Part shown: positions 25,019 to 38,752 of the stretch, in pieces
Numbering within the stretch: the first letter of the stretch is position 1
How the letters are laid out: each line of letters starts with the position of its first letter
DNA from: Homalodisca vitripennis
Lineage: Eukaryota; Arthropoda; Insecta; Hemiptera; Cicadellidae
Reading direction: 5' to 3'
NCBI RefSeq assembly: GCF_021130785.1
Contig: NC_060213.1
Location: 133,686,001 to 133,750,000 of the forward strand
Length of the DNA: 64,000 nt
Program-made: the position numbers and the translations under genes
The notes under the pieces: generated by a model
The model's input: only the letters and a program-made list of their open reading frames with translations
Told to the model about the DNA's origin: nothing
Database searches by the model: none

Positions 25019-26255
25019 CTCGTAGGACTTGTTTCTTCGTTAACTCAAACGAAAGAGTAGTACCATTTTATTTTGAGATCTATAAACTGTTATTTTCTTC
25101 TCACTCATTACAAACAAGTATATCGTGAATAAATCGTTCGAATAAATTGTTACCCACGGATTTAGTAATTACAAAAAAGCTGTTCTGTTTCACCTTATTA
25201 CGCACTATTACAGCTTAACACGAAATTATTAAAATTTACTCTACTTATGATACGTTCTACTAAAGAAGGAACTAGCGGTAAATACGTTCGTCACTGTAGG
25301 AACATGATAGCTGACCAAATATTGGCAGAATCATTGTAAAATTAATTAATAAAATATGCTTCTTGGTAACTCTACTGAAATTATATTTCAACTCATTGAT
25401 ATATGTGAACTATTCTGTTCTTACTTTAATTTTAGTTTGTTTATTAGTATTTTCAGTGCAAAAAATAACAATTACAACCGTTCCAGTGAGATTTATTTAG
25501 CGAATTACAAGCGTTTCAATGATCATTAAGGAAGTTTTTCTATTTGGTAATTTACTTGCAAGTCTTACATATTTTGAAATTGTAAACTCAAATCTTGAAG
25601 TGGTTCGTATAATTTATATTTTAGTCATAAACTATAATAAATGGGGTATGGACTCGCCTAAAGAAGTGAATTAGTATTTAGAAGTCGATTTTCGTTTCTG
25701 TTTTTTAGGAATTAAATGAAATTGTGGGTTTTAGAATTACTATTGTAAATTATTTCATAACGTATTTTAAATTTATGAAAATATATTACAAACGTGATTG
25801 TGCAGATTATGTTAGAACAATGTTTCTGAAGTAAAATATTGCAAATATATATAAAAAAACGTGTCTTTCAACAACAAAACTGGGATTTTTTTTTAAACTT
25901 TTTTGGAGTATTCAGCCAGATACAGTAATAGAAGTTTTGCGTCTGTGGTTTCTCTGTTGTCTTTTAGTCTATTACACTAGTCTAATCCAGCGCGTAAACA
26001 AAACAACCAGACCGTATATTAAATCAATGTCGTTTTCGTTTATCTATTTAGTTCATTTAAGTTTCAATTCTCCTATCCTAATCTATTCACTTAAAATTAT
26101 AAGTAACCTATACCGCATATCACGCTGAGGTTCCGTGCAAAATTTCCTGTCTACAACTTATTTTATCCACTTGATATCCTGTGGACAGAAACACAATCAG
26201 ATAGAAAAAGAATAGAGTTCCTTGTACGTAAATGAAGCATCATACAAAATTTAAA
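25019..26255. other. no gene seen
   Basis: AT-rich. The 25937-26128 frame is short and without a domain. Confidence 0.45.
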
Positions 26256-26375
26256 GCCTATAAAGGCTATAGGCATATTCATTCTTAAAACATAGCACGA
26301 ACAGATGCTCGGACAGAAATGTAATTTTCCCAGCCCCATGCGTGATAGACTTCGCTAACGCTCAGCCTATGAAGA
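26256..26375 (-). repeat. short interspersed repeat bounded by GAGCG motifs, copy 2 (partial)
   Basis: On the minus strand: ggctgagcgttagcgaagtc, then cgcatggggctggga, then atttctgtccgagc. The start matches the gagcgttagc border of the copy at 46636. The far end is lost or too diverged to place. Confidence 0.5.
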
Positions 26376-27085
26376 AATAACGCCTGTTGTTTACAATCGA
26401 AATCACTCCAACATTTTTAATACACATCCTCATACCAATACAAATACACACACGCGCACGCGCAAGCACATTTTAATACTCTTGATTATGTTTTTTCTTA
26501 GTATCCATAACGCAATCGAATATAAATACAAAAAACTAGTGTGTTTGTAATATTCAATATAAGTGAACCTGAATCTTGATGTATACAAAAAGAGATATGC
26601 TCATTGTGTATGCAAAGTCTTCTATTTTTATCTGGATTTGTATACCTTCTTGAGTTTCTCCAGCTATATTCTAAGCTCCAGGATAACAGGGCTCTGCAGT
26701 TGAAATGTTTGCCAATAACAATAAAAACTGTTAGCAAAGAAAAGACAGATGTTATTCGTCACTTAAATCCACCTTTTCTTAATTTCCGCTTTGTTTATTT
26801 TGTTTAATTTTAGTTATAATATCTACAAATGTCTTAAATTTTAAGTAGTATAGAAAAATAATTATATCATTGCAATGACTCCCTCAGTTATTTTATTTCT
26901 CAGAAAACTAACTCTGTTATAAGCTTAAGTACAATACAGGTCTTTAAAATGTATTAATCATTTTTAAAGTGAATTAAGTCGACATACTTTACCTTTTTTA
27001 AATCACGTTTTTATAATTCCTCAATACTTTTAAAATAAGCAACTCTTAACCATGGAGCAAGTACAAAAACCGAATGCGTAAAGAT
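26376..27085. other. no gene seen
   Basis: Contains a short CA/CG-rich simple repeat at 26446-26468. Overlapping frames at 26498-26807 on both strands show no domain. Confidence 0.45.
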
Positions 27086-28842
27086 CATAGTGACTCGTAC
27101 CTCTCTAGACACACGGGTGCAGTGACTCATACCTGTCTATGCACACGAGTACAGAGTGACTCGTACCTGTCTGTACACACAAGTACAGAGTAACTCGTAC
27201 CTGTCTATACACACGAGTACAGAGTGACTCGTACCTGTCTACACACGAGTACAGAGTGACTCGTACCTGTCTACACACAACGAGTACAAAGTGACTCGTA
27301 CCTGTCTATACACACGAGTACAGAGTGACTCGTACTTCTTTGAAGACACGAGTACAGAGTGACTCGTACCTCTTTGTACACACGAGTACATAGTGACTCG
27401 TACCTGTCTATACACACGAGTACAGAGTGACTCGTACTTCTTTGAAGTCACGAGTACAGAGTGACTCGTACCTCTTTGTACATACGAGTACAGAGTTACT
27501 CGTACCTCCCTAGATACGCGAGTACAGAGTGACTCGTAGCTCCCTAGATCACGAGTACAGAGTGTCTCGTATCTGTATATACACACGAGTACAGAGTGAC
27601 TCGTACCTCTCTCTAGTCACACAACTACAGAGTATCTCGTACCTCTCTAGGATACACAAGTACAGAGTGATTCGTACCTCTTTATACACACAAGTACATA
27701 GTGACTCGTACCTGTATATACACACGATTACAGAGTGACTCATACTTCTTTGAATACACGAGTACACAGTGACTCGTACCTCTTTGTACACACGAGTACA
27801 GAGTTACTCGTACCTCCCTAGATACACGAGTACAGAGTGACTAGTATCTGTCTATACACACGAGTACAGAGTGACTCGTACCTGTATAGACAAACGAGTA
27901 CAGAGTGACTCGTACCTGTCTATACACACAAGTACAGAGTGACTCGTACCTCTATATACAAACGAGTACAGAGTTGACTCGTACCTCTCTAGACACACGA
28001 GTACATAGTGACTCGTACCTGTCTATACACACGATTACAGAGTGACTCGTACTTCTTTGAAGTCACGAGTACAGAGTGACTCGTACCTCTTTGTACATAC
28101 GAGTACAGAGTTACTCGTACCTCTCTAGACACACGAGTACAGAGTGACTCGTACCTCCCTAGATCACGAGTACAGAGTGACTCGTACCTGTCTATACACA
28201 CAAGTACAGAGTGACTCGTATCTGTAGTCACACAAGTACATAGTGACTCATACCTGTCTACACACAAGTACAGAGTGACTCGTACCTTTCTATACAAACG
28301 AGTATAGAGTGACTCGTACCTCTATATACACACGAGTACAGAGTGACTCGTACCTGTCTATACACACAAGTACAGAGTGACTCGTACCCTTTCTAGACAC
28401 GAGTACATAGTGCCTCGTACCTGTCTATACAAACGAGTACAGAGTGACTCGTACCTCTCTATACACACCAGTACAGATTATCTTGTACCTCTCTAGACAC
28501 ACGAGTACAGAGTGACTCGTACCTGTCCATACACACAAGTACAGAGTGACTCGTACCTCTCTAGTCACACAACTACAGAGCATCTCGTACCTCTCTAGAT
28601 ACACATGAGTACAGAGTGACTCGTACCTCTCTCATACACACAAGTACTGAGTGACTCGTACCTGTATAGACACACGGGTACAGAGTGACTCGTACCTCTC
28701 TAGACACACAAGTACAGAGTGACTCGTACCTCTCTATACACACAAGTACAGAGTGACTCGTACCTCTCTATACACATGAGTACAGAGTGACTCGTACCTC
28801 TCTATACAAACGAGTACACGGTGACCTGTACCACTCTAGATA
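27086..28842. repeat. minisatellite, about 35 bp unit, about 50 copies
   Basis: The unit is approximately cgagtacagagtgactcgta followed by cctgtctatacaca, with variants cctctctagacaca, cttctttgaagtca and cctctttgtacaca in the second half. The first half has dyad symmetry (acgagt-acagagtg-actcgt) and is better conserved than the second. Second-half variants recur in the same order at 27402-27510 and 28017-28125, about 615 bp apart, and more loosely at 27730-27830, indicating higher-order duplication. The open frames reported across it on both strands are products of the repeat, not genes. Confidence 0.95.
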
Positions 28843-29377
28843 TACTTAATGGACTGGTTCTGGGTCACTGTAAACACAGGTTATAATATAAACTTTTGTA
28901 TCTGGGGAACATGTTACTGTTGCTTTGTATTATTTTACTATTCTTCGAAATATTTCATAACTCAAGAACTGTTTAGGTGATAATTTCAGTACATCATCAA
29001 TAATCATCATACTATAACCTTACTTATTGCCTACATGTATAAAAGTATATCAATAATTATAGAGGTATGGATATTATAACATTTTCTTTGTAACACAAAA
29101 ATGGAAGTAAGAAAAAAAGCGTTAGTAAAATACTGAACGTAACTGAAACAAAAACTGAACTTTCTTAGCATAAAATAAGAAGTTACGTAGTTATATTTGA
29201 ATTGTTTATACATACATCAAATATAGTATGTAAATTCCATTAAATATGAAGACAATTTTATTCTATATTGGTATTACATATACCAGTTTTACCATTTATT
29301 TTGTAGTGACATGGCAGCTATTATACCAGTAGTTATTAGTTTTCTTATTACATACAATCTTTAATGTTTTCTTCCAG
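28843..29377. other. no gene seen
   Basis: AT-rich DNA between the minisatellite and the candidate exon. The minus frame at 29031-29213 has no domain. A pyrimidine-rich tract (29361-29375) leads into the candidate splice acceptor. Confidence 0.4.
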
Positions 29378-29424
29378 GCCACATAATGGCGGCTAAAGGA
29401 AAATCACTAAAGAAGGATACAAAA
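29378..29424 (+). CDS. candidate host exon with start codon (47 bp)
   Basis: A tract tgttttcttccag (splice acceptor) is followed by gccacataATGGCGGC, giving an ATG at 29386 in a reasonable start context, then 13 codons (MAAKGKSLKKDTK), then AAAA|gtaaga, a good splice donor. The short basic peptide, the higher GC of the ATG region and both signals at the right distance suggest a first coding exon of a host gene, with an upstream non-coding exon and a long intron downstream. I do not recognise the protein. Without splicing the frame stops at 29449. Chance occurrence of such a combination in 64 kb is not negligible. Confidence 0.33.
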
Positions 29425-32400
29425 GTAAGAAGAGTTAGGCACAACAACTAAGAAACGGAACTTTCAGGTCTTTAGATAAAATCCTATATAATATGTTTGT
29501 ATTAGTATTTGTATTTATAACAATTTAGCTCCGAAACCAAATATCTTGATCCATAGCATGCCTATAAGATTATCCTGAAATAAGATTCCAGATGATCTAC
29601 GATGGGTTAATTAGAGCATTTTCAATGACAGTAATCATGGTTTATTCTTTCAAAAGAATTAATAAGAAAATGTTGAACCCTGCTGGTACTGGGTGTCGCT
29701 GTTATTGTATAAGTTACACTGGAGATGAATCATTCATAAGATAGAAGTGTGCTGACATAAGGGGGACTATTACAGTTAGTTATGTGATTCAACACTAGGA
29801 CTGCGCTACCTAACTTTGATTCTTGCCGTTCTATTATTTGCTAGTTGATCTTTCAATCCACAGATGGCAGCCCGAGAGCTCATTATTGCCGTGCTTCAAT
29901 TTACAGCGTTGTATGAGTTATCTCTTATGTACATAATACAATCAAAGTTGTTAGTTAATTTGAGGTTGTCAACAAGAACTTCTTTCTCTACGAAAATATG
30001 TTACCAAAGCATGATATAGTTTTTAGACACGATCACATGTGTCATGTTGTGAAGTAAATGACAATCAGAGTTACAGCCGTCTACAAACATTACACTATTG
30101 TGTCAGACAAGGCTCTGTAATGGGGTTGTCAGCCATTTGTTACTACATTGTGCTGGTAGTCTGGTTAACTCACAATACTACTGAGTGCTCCTATCCCATG
30201 TATAACAACTGTAACATCGTACCACCGCATATAATGTATGGTTTCAGATATTGTTTTAATCTAGTTTCATTTGAGGTTCAAATTGTTATCCTTCCTTATT
30301 CTTCAGACAGTTTCTATTTATTCACACATTACGGCTTAAATAAATAAAAGGAATAGAGTAATAATGCACACACTCTACATTTATGTACTGTGATTGTTCA
30401 ATGAACAGTTTATCATAAAAAGTTTTGCTTAGTACACCCGAAATACAAAAATGTTTCAGTTTCAAAATATATACCCCAATTATATAAACCGACCAGTGCT
30501 AATCATTAGCTTCAGCTAACACTAAAGTATGAAATTAAAACTTTCCTTTTATTAACATTTCCTAATCCAATATAATTAATGTAGTTAACAAATCTTACAT
30601 ATATTTTATGATGTAAATTTAGAAGGAAAACAAATTTATCTTGATCCTGGAAACCCCCGTTAACAATTAATGTGGTTTAAAACTGGTTGTAGCTACTCCT
30701 AGTTGCAGAAAATCTAAAAGTAGAATTGAATAAAAGGTGTAAAACCAAACAAATATTATTAAGAATACCACTTGATTATTTTTCTATAAATAAAAATAAA
30801 ACGTCAATATGCTCTTTATAAGCCAGCAACTTCAACTTTTCTTCGAATTTATTAATGATTTGTATTAGTATTCTTCAGGGGTGATAACAGAAAGTATAAA
30901 TTCAATTGGAAAAGATTGAGTTCTATTACACTTTATATCCTGCAATGTATATTACATATGTAATGTTATTTTACATTTACGATGAAACTAGAAGTTATAC
31001 TATACATTTTACCAAACAAAATTATATATGTGATAAAATGATAATCATATGTTACAGTTGATATAGTGCATTACTGTCCACAATTATACGAAGAGATAAA
31101 CCAGAGATGAGAGAAAGCAGGATTTTTATATTCTCTTAAACATTTTATTCCTGGCCCTTTCTTATCAAAAGCCGAGTTAGCCTCTCTACGGTTCTCCCTG
31201 TATTATATGCAGCTGAAATCAGGACGTATATTGGATTTTAAAGTGTGTTTTGTTTTAGCAGACATTCTATAAATTTTACCAAATTTTTGCTGTGTGAAAG
31301 TATGTGAAAAAAATAAATTTTTTGGCGTTGAAAGTTTATTTCCCGAATTCCTTGGAGTATACAAATTGAGGTTTTCATTTAAACGAAGAAGGTAGGTTTC
31401 GGTTCAGCCCCTATACATCGCGAACGAGTGGGATACCTCATCCTGTATTTTTTTCTAAGTAGTCCTATCATTTATTATAAGATTATAAAAATTATACATT
31501 TACTGGAATATTTTCCTTCTAGCAGTTGCCACGAGAATTAAATAGGACGAGAGAATAAAACATTGATCCCTTATATCAATCAGTCACTTTGGCTAAACTC
31601 ATTAATAATTTAAAATCAGGTATAAGATTTTAGACATTTTACTACAAAACTTTTTAGAATTGTGGTTTCATGTAGGCATATACTTATATAAGTTGTGACA
31701 GGATATAAAACAAAAAGGAGTTCTTAATTAACCCTATAAACCCTAAAATCCCGAATGCTTCATTAATGGCCTACCTTTATAGAAATTTAATTTTCTCATA
31801 AAAGTAAAATATTTGTTATCGTATTACGTTTGTACGATGGGATTCCAATATTGGGATGTAAATATATTATATTTTTGTTATCAGTTGCTCTATGATATAA
31901 ATTTAATTAAAGCAATGATATATTTAAATTTAAACGAGTTCTATTGAATATTGCAGTTGATATTCAGGGCTTTGACTTCAGTTCTGTCAGGATATAAAGC
32001 AGAATTAGATACTAGGAGTTCGAAACTTTCCATTCCAGGCTCATCGCTGCCCAGACTCGAGTCTGATTACAGTTGCTCTCTGCATTGTTGAAAACTTTCG
32101 TATACCTACGCGTAGTATAGCTTCACGGTAGCAAGCGTTTCATTTCACCACCAGTTTAAATGATCAACTATGTTTTTACAATGACCGTATATTTTTGAAA
32201 GGTTTATCTTCAGATCTCCGTTAATACATACACACTATGATAGGGAAAAGAACTATTAAAAGTCCAAAAATATACATTTTTTATGTTTTGGGATTCAATC
32301 CATTTCCTCTTAGAATATTTCATTGTTTTCTCCTTTTCCAAGATACAAATTGAGATACATAGAAATAACCTAATAACTTATGAATTAGTTGGTGATTAAA

Positions 32401-33797
32401 GGAATAAAAGGTTACTCTAATACAAAAATACATCATTTTACTAAACTTCTCTGAAATATACTATTCTGAGGCTGTGAAATACTGATTTCAACGTTACATA
32501 TTTTTTATATTTTTTTAAATTTTCAAATAATACAAAATTAGCGTTCTTGTAAGGAGTATAATCTGTAACAACACAAAAACGTTTTTATATACAGTATATT
32601 TTTTTAAAAGCTTGCAAGAACATTAAACTTCAAAAGTAAAAAAGGGAATTTTCAGAGTACATTTTTGTAATTTATAGAAACATCAGGAACTTGGGTCCAC
32701 CGAATACGAATTCAAAATTAGAACTCTCTCAATTTCGGTTGTCATAAATTAGTGTCACCAGCTAACTAAATCATATGATACAATACTAAAATAAATATTT
32801 GTTCCAAGGTTCAATGAAAACAGTATAAATTGCTTTTAGAATTTACAGGTAATCTTGTTATAATGGGAATATTAGTACTTGAAATAGGAAGAAATCTTGT
32901 CATGATACAGAATAAAGAACAGAAATCAAATTAAGTAGAAATATATTATACCAAAGTCATATTTTTACTCCAAAGCCATATCAAACTGTTTTCCTAACTA
33001 ACTGCAACATTATATTTATCAATGTTTTTGTATGGTCGGTCAAAAAAATCTTTAGCACTATGGGTAAGCTCGTACAAAACAGATGTCACCATCTCAAACT
33101 GGTCCTACACCTCGATATGTACAGTTAACGTCCTAGGACTGCATTATATTTGAAATACTTCTAAATGTTATAACAGTAACACTAATCGTAGTTAGAAATG
33201 TATTAATCTTAACGAACTATAAGCATTGTGTTACAATTTTACTTTTAATTTATATTTAAAAGAGAGCCATTGTTAATTAAATACCTAGATATAAACAATA
33301 ATTGTTACCTGTCTTGTTTGAAGAACGTATTCGAAAGTTACAATGAATTTCATTTAGAATTTGAGAATGCATTAACCTTATACAAGCGAGAACGATAAAC
33401 CATCGCTTATTGCAGTGTAATATATACCACCGGTAATAACCAGGGAGCAACTGAGCAGAGTCATGTAATACACAGCGGTTTCCCTCATCCTTTATTTTTT
33501 GGTCAAGGAGAGAACCCTCTTGCCCATTGTAATCCCGTAAATTATATTAGCTGCAGTCTATACAGAAACCTGGCTTTTACCAGGTGTGTTATGGAAAAAA
33601 TACGATTTCCTTCTATGCCCAGTTCTGTCCTGTATTTGTGTCTGTAACAAAAGTTGTGACTATACCTTACAGGTTGTTGTTCTTTTGCCTGGACTCCAAG
33701 TAGTTATCATGAATGCTTAATTTCTTATTCTTTTTTTTTAGTTCTATTGCCATACGTTGTAGCTTTTAAGTACGTTTATATGTACTAATTGTCGCTC
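29425..33797. other. no gene seen
   Basis: AT-rich. The 30039-30347 frame (102 codons) shows no domain or codon signature I trust. A weak CTGAAGA/CGAAG pair on the minus strand at 30842-30878 resembles the hammerhead-like motifs found elsewhere but lacks an exact GAAA. Confidence 0.4.
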
Positions 33798-33798
33798 A

Positions 33799-33836
33799 CC
33801 TGTGGAAGAGGATAGATATCAATACTCGAAACGTCT
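33799..33836 (+). ncRNA. hammerhead-like motif, degenerate
   Basis: cctgtggaagag (33799-33810) and ctcgaaacgtc (33825-33835) enclose 14 bases. gag/ctc can pair and GAAAC follows, as in a hammerhead core, but the first box reads CTGTGGA rather than CTGANGA. It is likely the 3' end of a degenerate retroelement. Confidence 0.35.
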
Positions 33837-35454
33837 CATTGTACTTTGTACATATAAATATGACGAATGACTGAAATCCCATTATCTTTATAAACCTTCC
33901 ATCTTCAATAACAAACTTTTATCTAAAATGCTAAATCTCCTTTGTATGCTGATAGAGTACCGCAAAGTCGAATTATTTTCAAATTTATTGTTATATTACA
34001 TATGTAAAATGGGTTGTTCTGAATATTTCTAAAATTATTATTTAAAAATATCAAAATTTAAAAATATCAAAATCTGTGCATCCCGTACATGTATCCCTTT
34101 GTTATGTGTACGTTCCAACCGGGTGAACTAATTTTTGAACACCGCACGAGTAAGATGTCAGATACGGTATTGGTAGACCAATTATGGTTGGAGCTCCTCA
34201 CTAAATATAAGTAGGTTGAGTCCACAGTTTTTTTTTAATTTCAAAGACAGATTTAAAACAGATATGTCTCATGGTCTGAGAAGTTGGACCACAATGTGTG
34301 CTGAACATACATACATGACCTTAATGCTCCAACCACAAAAACCCTGTAGTATTCCAATATTCGCTCATAAAAGAATTATTGCAATTCAAATACTTTTCAC
34401 AACAGAGGATCAAAAGCCATTTACTGTACATTGTTTAGTAAATATATTTTGAGGTCTAGCCTGAGAACAATACAGTATAATCCTAGTAACTATGGTTTTA
34501 ATTGTCATCGGTGTAAATAGGTTTGTTACTTTTCCCCCTGAATACATTCCCATTTATTAAAAGAAACTGGATTGTAAATAATCCATAAATTTATCGACAT
34601 CCATAACATAACAACCACGTACTAAAATAAGAAAATTTGTATTTACGATTTGGTAATACACTTTAATTAAATTACGAATCGTGTTAATTAATGAAATATT
34701 TATATAGAAGATATATAATTACAATTCAACATAATATATTTTTTATACATATTTTCCGATTGTCGAAATCATTCATTGAACATTGTAGAAATTATTACCA
34801 CGTTCTTTGCATTTCCTGAATATTCATGGTATTATAACATAGTAACCGGACTCTTCCCGTTGAGAAATCAACAGTCAGTTGTAACTAAACTCATACAACA
34901 GCGTCGGTTGCTACCAATGTTTATTCGGGTTCACTTGATTTACTTTGCAAATTAAACTTTCCTACATGTTTTATCTCTCTTCGTGGTAGATTATTTTTAA
35001 GTCCGAACAATGCAAAATTTGTTTTCGTATATATCTTTAAACATTAACATAGTTAATTAGAACAAACTGATACTTTAAATTGTTTTAATCCCATTTATTT
35101 AGGTCATCTCCACAGGTTTTACTCCTAACTGTTTAAATATAAATTATCAAAGAGCTGACAAACACACCAAAGAAGAGTGGAAAAATACCAGCATTATTAA
35201 GTTCTAGAGATTCCCTTGTACATAATATCACCTCATCAGATATTGGCTGCTATAAAGGGAATAGAAAAATCTAAAATAAAGAATTCGAAGATAATTTTTT
35301 TAATATATAAAAAAATCAAAGTAATTAATGAGTACATAAACTACGATAAGCACAGTTCGGTCCTTCATAACTTTATGGTGTCCCACATTGTAATATTCTT
35401 TCCATTAGTAGGTCTTTAATAAGTAAATACTATGAAAAAAATATATTCCTCGTT
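33837..35454. other. no gene seen
   Basis: AT-rich sequence. Frames at 34216-34452 and 35216-35419 have no recognisable domain. Confidence 0.45.
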
Positions 35455-35900
35455 ATTAAGCATTCTCTGCAGTTTCCTACACGTTATATTTCCTTCCCCA
35501 TTTGAATGTAATATATTACATTGTTTATTACATTCCACACGACACATGTAACTTCTCAATGCACATCTCCTTATGGGTAACATTACGGAATTTTATTGCT
35601 CTCTTTTATTCGCACTAAAAAGTATACGCTACATTATATAATATCTTAGTATATACGTAAAGTATTAAAACTTTTTAATAAACAGAATTCTATATTCTAA
35701 TGCCCTTTTAGACTAAGTTTAGTACTTCAATATCTTATTACATTAAGTATCGTCTTTAAATCCCTCAAACGTCGGAGTATGGATTTATAATCCCTTAATG
35801 TATTGAGTACCATATTCTAATATCTTGGTGGGTTGAGTGTCATATTTTTATGTTTAACCCATTCAATAAAACATTTTAATTCGCTACTTATTATATTAAG
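35455..35900 (+). repeat. dispersed repeat with degenerate internal tandem, copy 1
   Basis: ccccatttgaatgtaatata, acattgtttattacat, then ctctcttttattcgcact and tacgctacattat recur at 51127-51260 in the same order. After this head, both copies carry a degenerate repeat around ttgagtaccatattctaata (35805-35824; compare attgagtaccgcaatc at 51419). No coding sequence was seen. Confidence 0.75.
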
Positions 35901-37289
35901 ACGTTAAATCACGTATCACACCTATATAATAATTATAAAAGAGAGCAAAACAGTCAATATTAGTACATGTAGCATTTGCTACATAGGCATTTAAACATTT
36001 ATTTACTCAATATTAAAGGGTAAAAATATATGCCAATTTACTTTATAATTTCATTATTGATATCAAAATATAAATAAAACAAGTAATGTAATTTCTCAAG
36101 AAAAGGTTTCGTGGACGAAGGAATGGTACAGTAAGACAACAGATTTTTGCTGTCTCGCCTTGGATTATTTGAGGTCAATCAAAGGCGTCAATGATAACTG
36201 GCTGGTTAGGGGAAGGGGTTGGTATAAAATACCTTGCATTTCAGCGTCTTTTGAGTATTTTTTTGCGATTTAATTGTTGTAATTTCGAATTAATTTATCA
36301 CTATATAAGTCTGAACGAAATTTTGCAGAAGTAGCTCTTTTATAGTTGAATAACGATTTTCATATGGGAAATTGTTGTCAACTGATATTATCTTACTTTT
36401 ACAGAGATTATTGTATTATTTTGGGATAAAAGGGAAATAAATATTAACGCAAGTTTTCAGAAGAGTATATGTTGTTGCAATTATTGTTGTTCAAAGTAAA
36501 AACATAAATTTTAATATTAGTTAAAAGTTACTTGTAATAATTATTTAGTATAGAACAGTCAGAATAAATGTTATATGTCAAAATATATAGTTTTTAGTAA
36601 ATATTTTTGAGAGAAACGTATTTAAATTAGTACAGTTTGAGCTTTGGGTTTGTACCAACAGTTACAGGTTGTGACAAACGTAGTAAACAGTATTTTTCAA
36701 TAATTTTTAGTTAATTTTTATTTATTCTCGTTTACAATAAAGAAAACTTTTTTTATTTTGAATTAAAATAGAAAATTATATTTTATCTGAGATTTACAAG
36801 AAAGTTTTATTTTTATTAAGAATTTATTTTTAAACCAAGAACTTAACTTTAATTAAATGTTTTTTATTTGAACGAAGATAACATTTACTTGAGAACATTT
36901 TTAGAACACGAGTGCTTGTGTAAGCTTTTGGTAATTAAATATAAATAGCTAACAAGTACAGCATTGTTCTTTAAAATCCGATTTAATTTTAAAATACTGA
37001 ACTGGTAATCACTAAACAATTTTAAAGTAATATGAGAAAGTACCCTCCTGTTTATCTATCCTAAGGAATATAGTTAGTTAGTTTTTAAACTGGATAAGTA
37101 ATTGCAGTTAAACTAAAAGATTTTGTAAAGTGATTATTTAAAACTTGGATCTCTTTAAATTACCTTTCATAGGTGTGCTGTAACAAAAGTGCTTTGTTTG
37201 AAGTTTATTTTTGACGATGGTAGGATTGTGAAGGAAACAGGATTTTCCGGACATTTGCCATCGTTCAGTAAAACAAAAAATCAATAACA
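35901..37289. other. no gene seen; one promoter-like cluster
   Basis: AT-rich. The only distinct signal is a TATA-like site with upstream G-rich sequence at 36186-36230, described separately. Confidence 0.4.
36186..36230 (+). promoter_or_regulatory. TATA-like promoter candidate
   Basis: ggggaagggg (36209-36218) precedes tataaaa (36223-36229), with a GTCAAT box just upstream. The arrangement resembles 41581-41637. No transcript unit is visible downstream. It could be the U3 part of a decayed LTR. Confidence 0.25.
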
Positions 37290-37328
37290 CTACGTCTCGA
37301 GATCTGGAATATGATCTCTTCTTCAGGT
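37290..37328 (-). ncRNA. hammerhead-like motif with strong stem II
   Basis: On the minus strand CTGAAGA (37326-37320) is followed by gagatc, a 7-9 base loop, gatctc and then GAGAC (37298-37294). Stem II is six perfect pairs. The expected GAAAC carries one A to G change. The sequence after it (acgtagtgttattgattttt, then gttttactgaacgatgg) resembles the 3' end of an arthropod retroelement. Confidence 0.45.
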
Positions 37329-37344
37329 AAATAACTAACCAAAT

Positions 37345-37510
37345 ACATAACTACAAACTAAGTTAAAATGAACAAATCATACCAGAGCGCTGTAGCATGT
37401 CAGGAATCACAACCACCATGTTGTGTGTCAACTTTATCAACTCTAAAACATGCACTAAATAAAAACTATACACAACACTATTAATTAAAACTGAAATACA
37501 GAGTACATTT
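37345..37510 (+). repeat. dispersed repeat, copy 2 (first at 19400)
   Basis: Matches 19400-19565, best in aactctaaaacatgcactaa and the following aataaaaactatacac. It directly follows the hammerhead-like motif on the opposite strand, so the two may be parts of one element lying on the minus strand. Confidence 0.6.
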
Positions 37511-38752
37511 CACTATACGTCTTTATTCGTTTACCAACCTTCTACGACACAATTTATTATAAAATGGGGCAATATAAAATGATAAAAATTGCAATAATGC
37601 TTAATAATGGTAACATCAACGGTTTTAGTTCAATATATGGGTTATATTTATTTAATAGAACAATAGAAATATTTAAAACATTTTTGAAATTATCTTGCTT
37701 TCTGAATGGTTTTACCAAACCATTCCAAACCAATTTACTCCGGAATAGAATAATAGAATCACAATCGAGCTCGTGCGTTTAAGAGCAATGATAATGGACG
37801 CGTGATTTGATCAAACTGGACATAAAGTTTTTTGGTCCACTTACTACAGGTATACTGAACAATTAAAATCCAGTCATCAGTATAGGGCAGTTTATTCAGT
37901 CCGAAAATTTTTATTTAGACATTTTCCATAAAATTCCGTTTTCGAGAAGGCGTTCTTAGGAAGTGGAGTAGGTTTACTCATGTAAATGTTTAATGGTTTA
38001 GATGACCCGGTCAAGTTGATACTAAGAGGTAAAGTTGGTAACTAGCAACACATGCAAAACAGCTTTACTCTATGACAGGATAACATACTTCACCCTTGTC
38101 ATATTGCATCTGACCATGACAATCTGTCTGCATAAACTACGTCGATGCTTCCTCTATGGAATAACATCTGTGCCTGAATGGGAGGGGGGTAATAACAACA
38201 ACAGTATCAATATGTCATTCATCGCACTGAATATTTGCTAGTAAAATATATTTTAAGTTATTTATATTGTTATGTTATTTTCTACTTGTATAAGCTTATC
38301 AACAGAGGCAATAACATACGAGGAGGTTACTATTTATTCTGGAAATAAATTCTAACTATAAATACTATACCCCGTAAAAATGTGAACCTTCACTTTCAAA
38401 TGTATTGCTACTAACAAAAAAAGTATCAATTTATTTCTTACGTGAATCAAAATTTGGGATAATAAGGATGACTTTCATCAAGAATAATATAAATAAATTC
38501 GAATATCGTGAGTAAAGTGAGTTAATAAACGAACATTCTTAAATACATGGATGTTGTAAAATGCTTAGTAACAGACACTTGGCATAATAAAGTAGTTCGT
38601 TCGAATAAACTACTGTTACATATTAATTAGTAGTTATGGTTGTTGAAATTGTCTTCAAGGAAAACAGTATGGAGCCTAAAACTATTTTCAGAAGAATAAA
38701 ATTAAGTTTAATTTTAATATAATGATATTTAACTTTTAATTATTGTGAGGCT
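37511..38752. other. no gene seen
   Basis: AT-rich. Frames at 37564-37782 and 38035-38241 lack domains. A CTGATGA on the minus strand near 37876 has no GAAA partner. Confidence 0.45.

Noticed and set aside
27239..28297. Several long open frames on both strands (RYESLCTRV-type repeats)
   Set aside because: They arise from the 35 bp minisatellite, which is open in overlapping frames on both strands.
27086..28842. Regular repeats suggesting a CRISPR array
   Set aside because: Units vary in both halves, there are no unique spacers, no cas genes, and the setting is eukaryotic.
30039..30347. 102-codon plus frame as a membrane protein gene
   Set aside because: Hydrophobic by composition, without signal, domain or splice support.
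31140..33560. Similar phrases cctcatcctgtattttt and cctcatcctttatttttt as a repeat pair
   Set aside because: The similarity does not extend beyond short AT-rich words, so I could not delimit a repeat.
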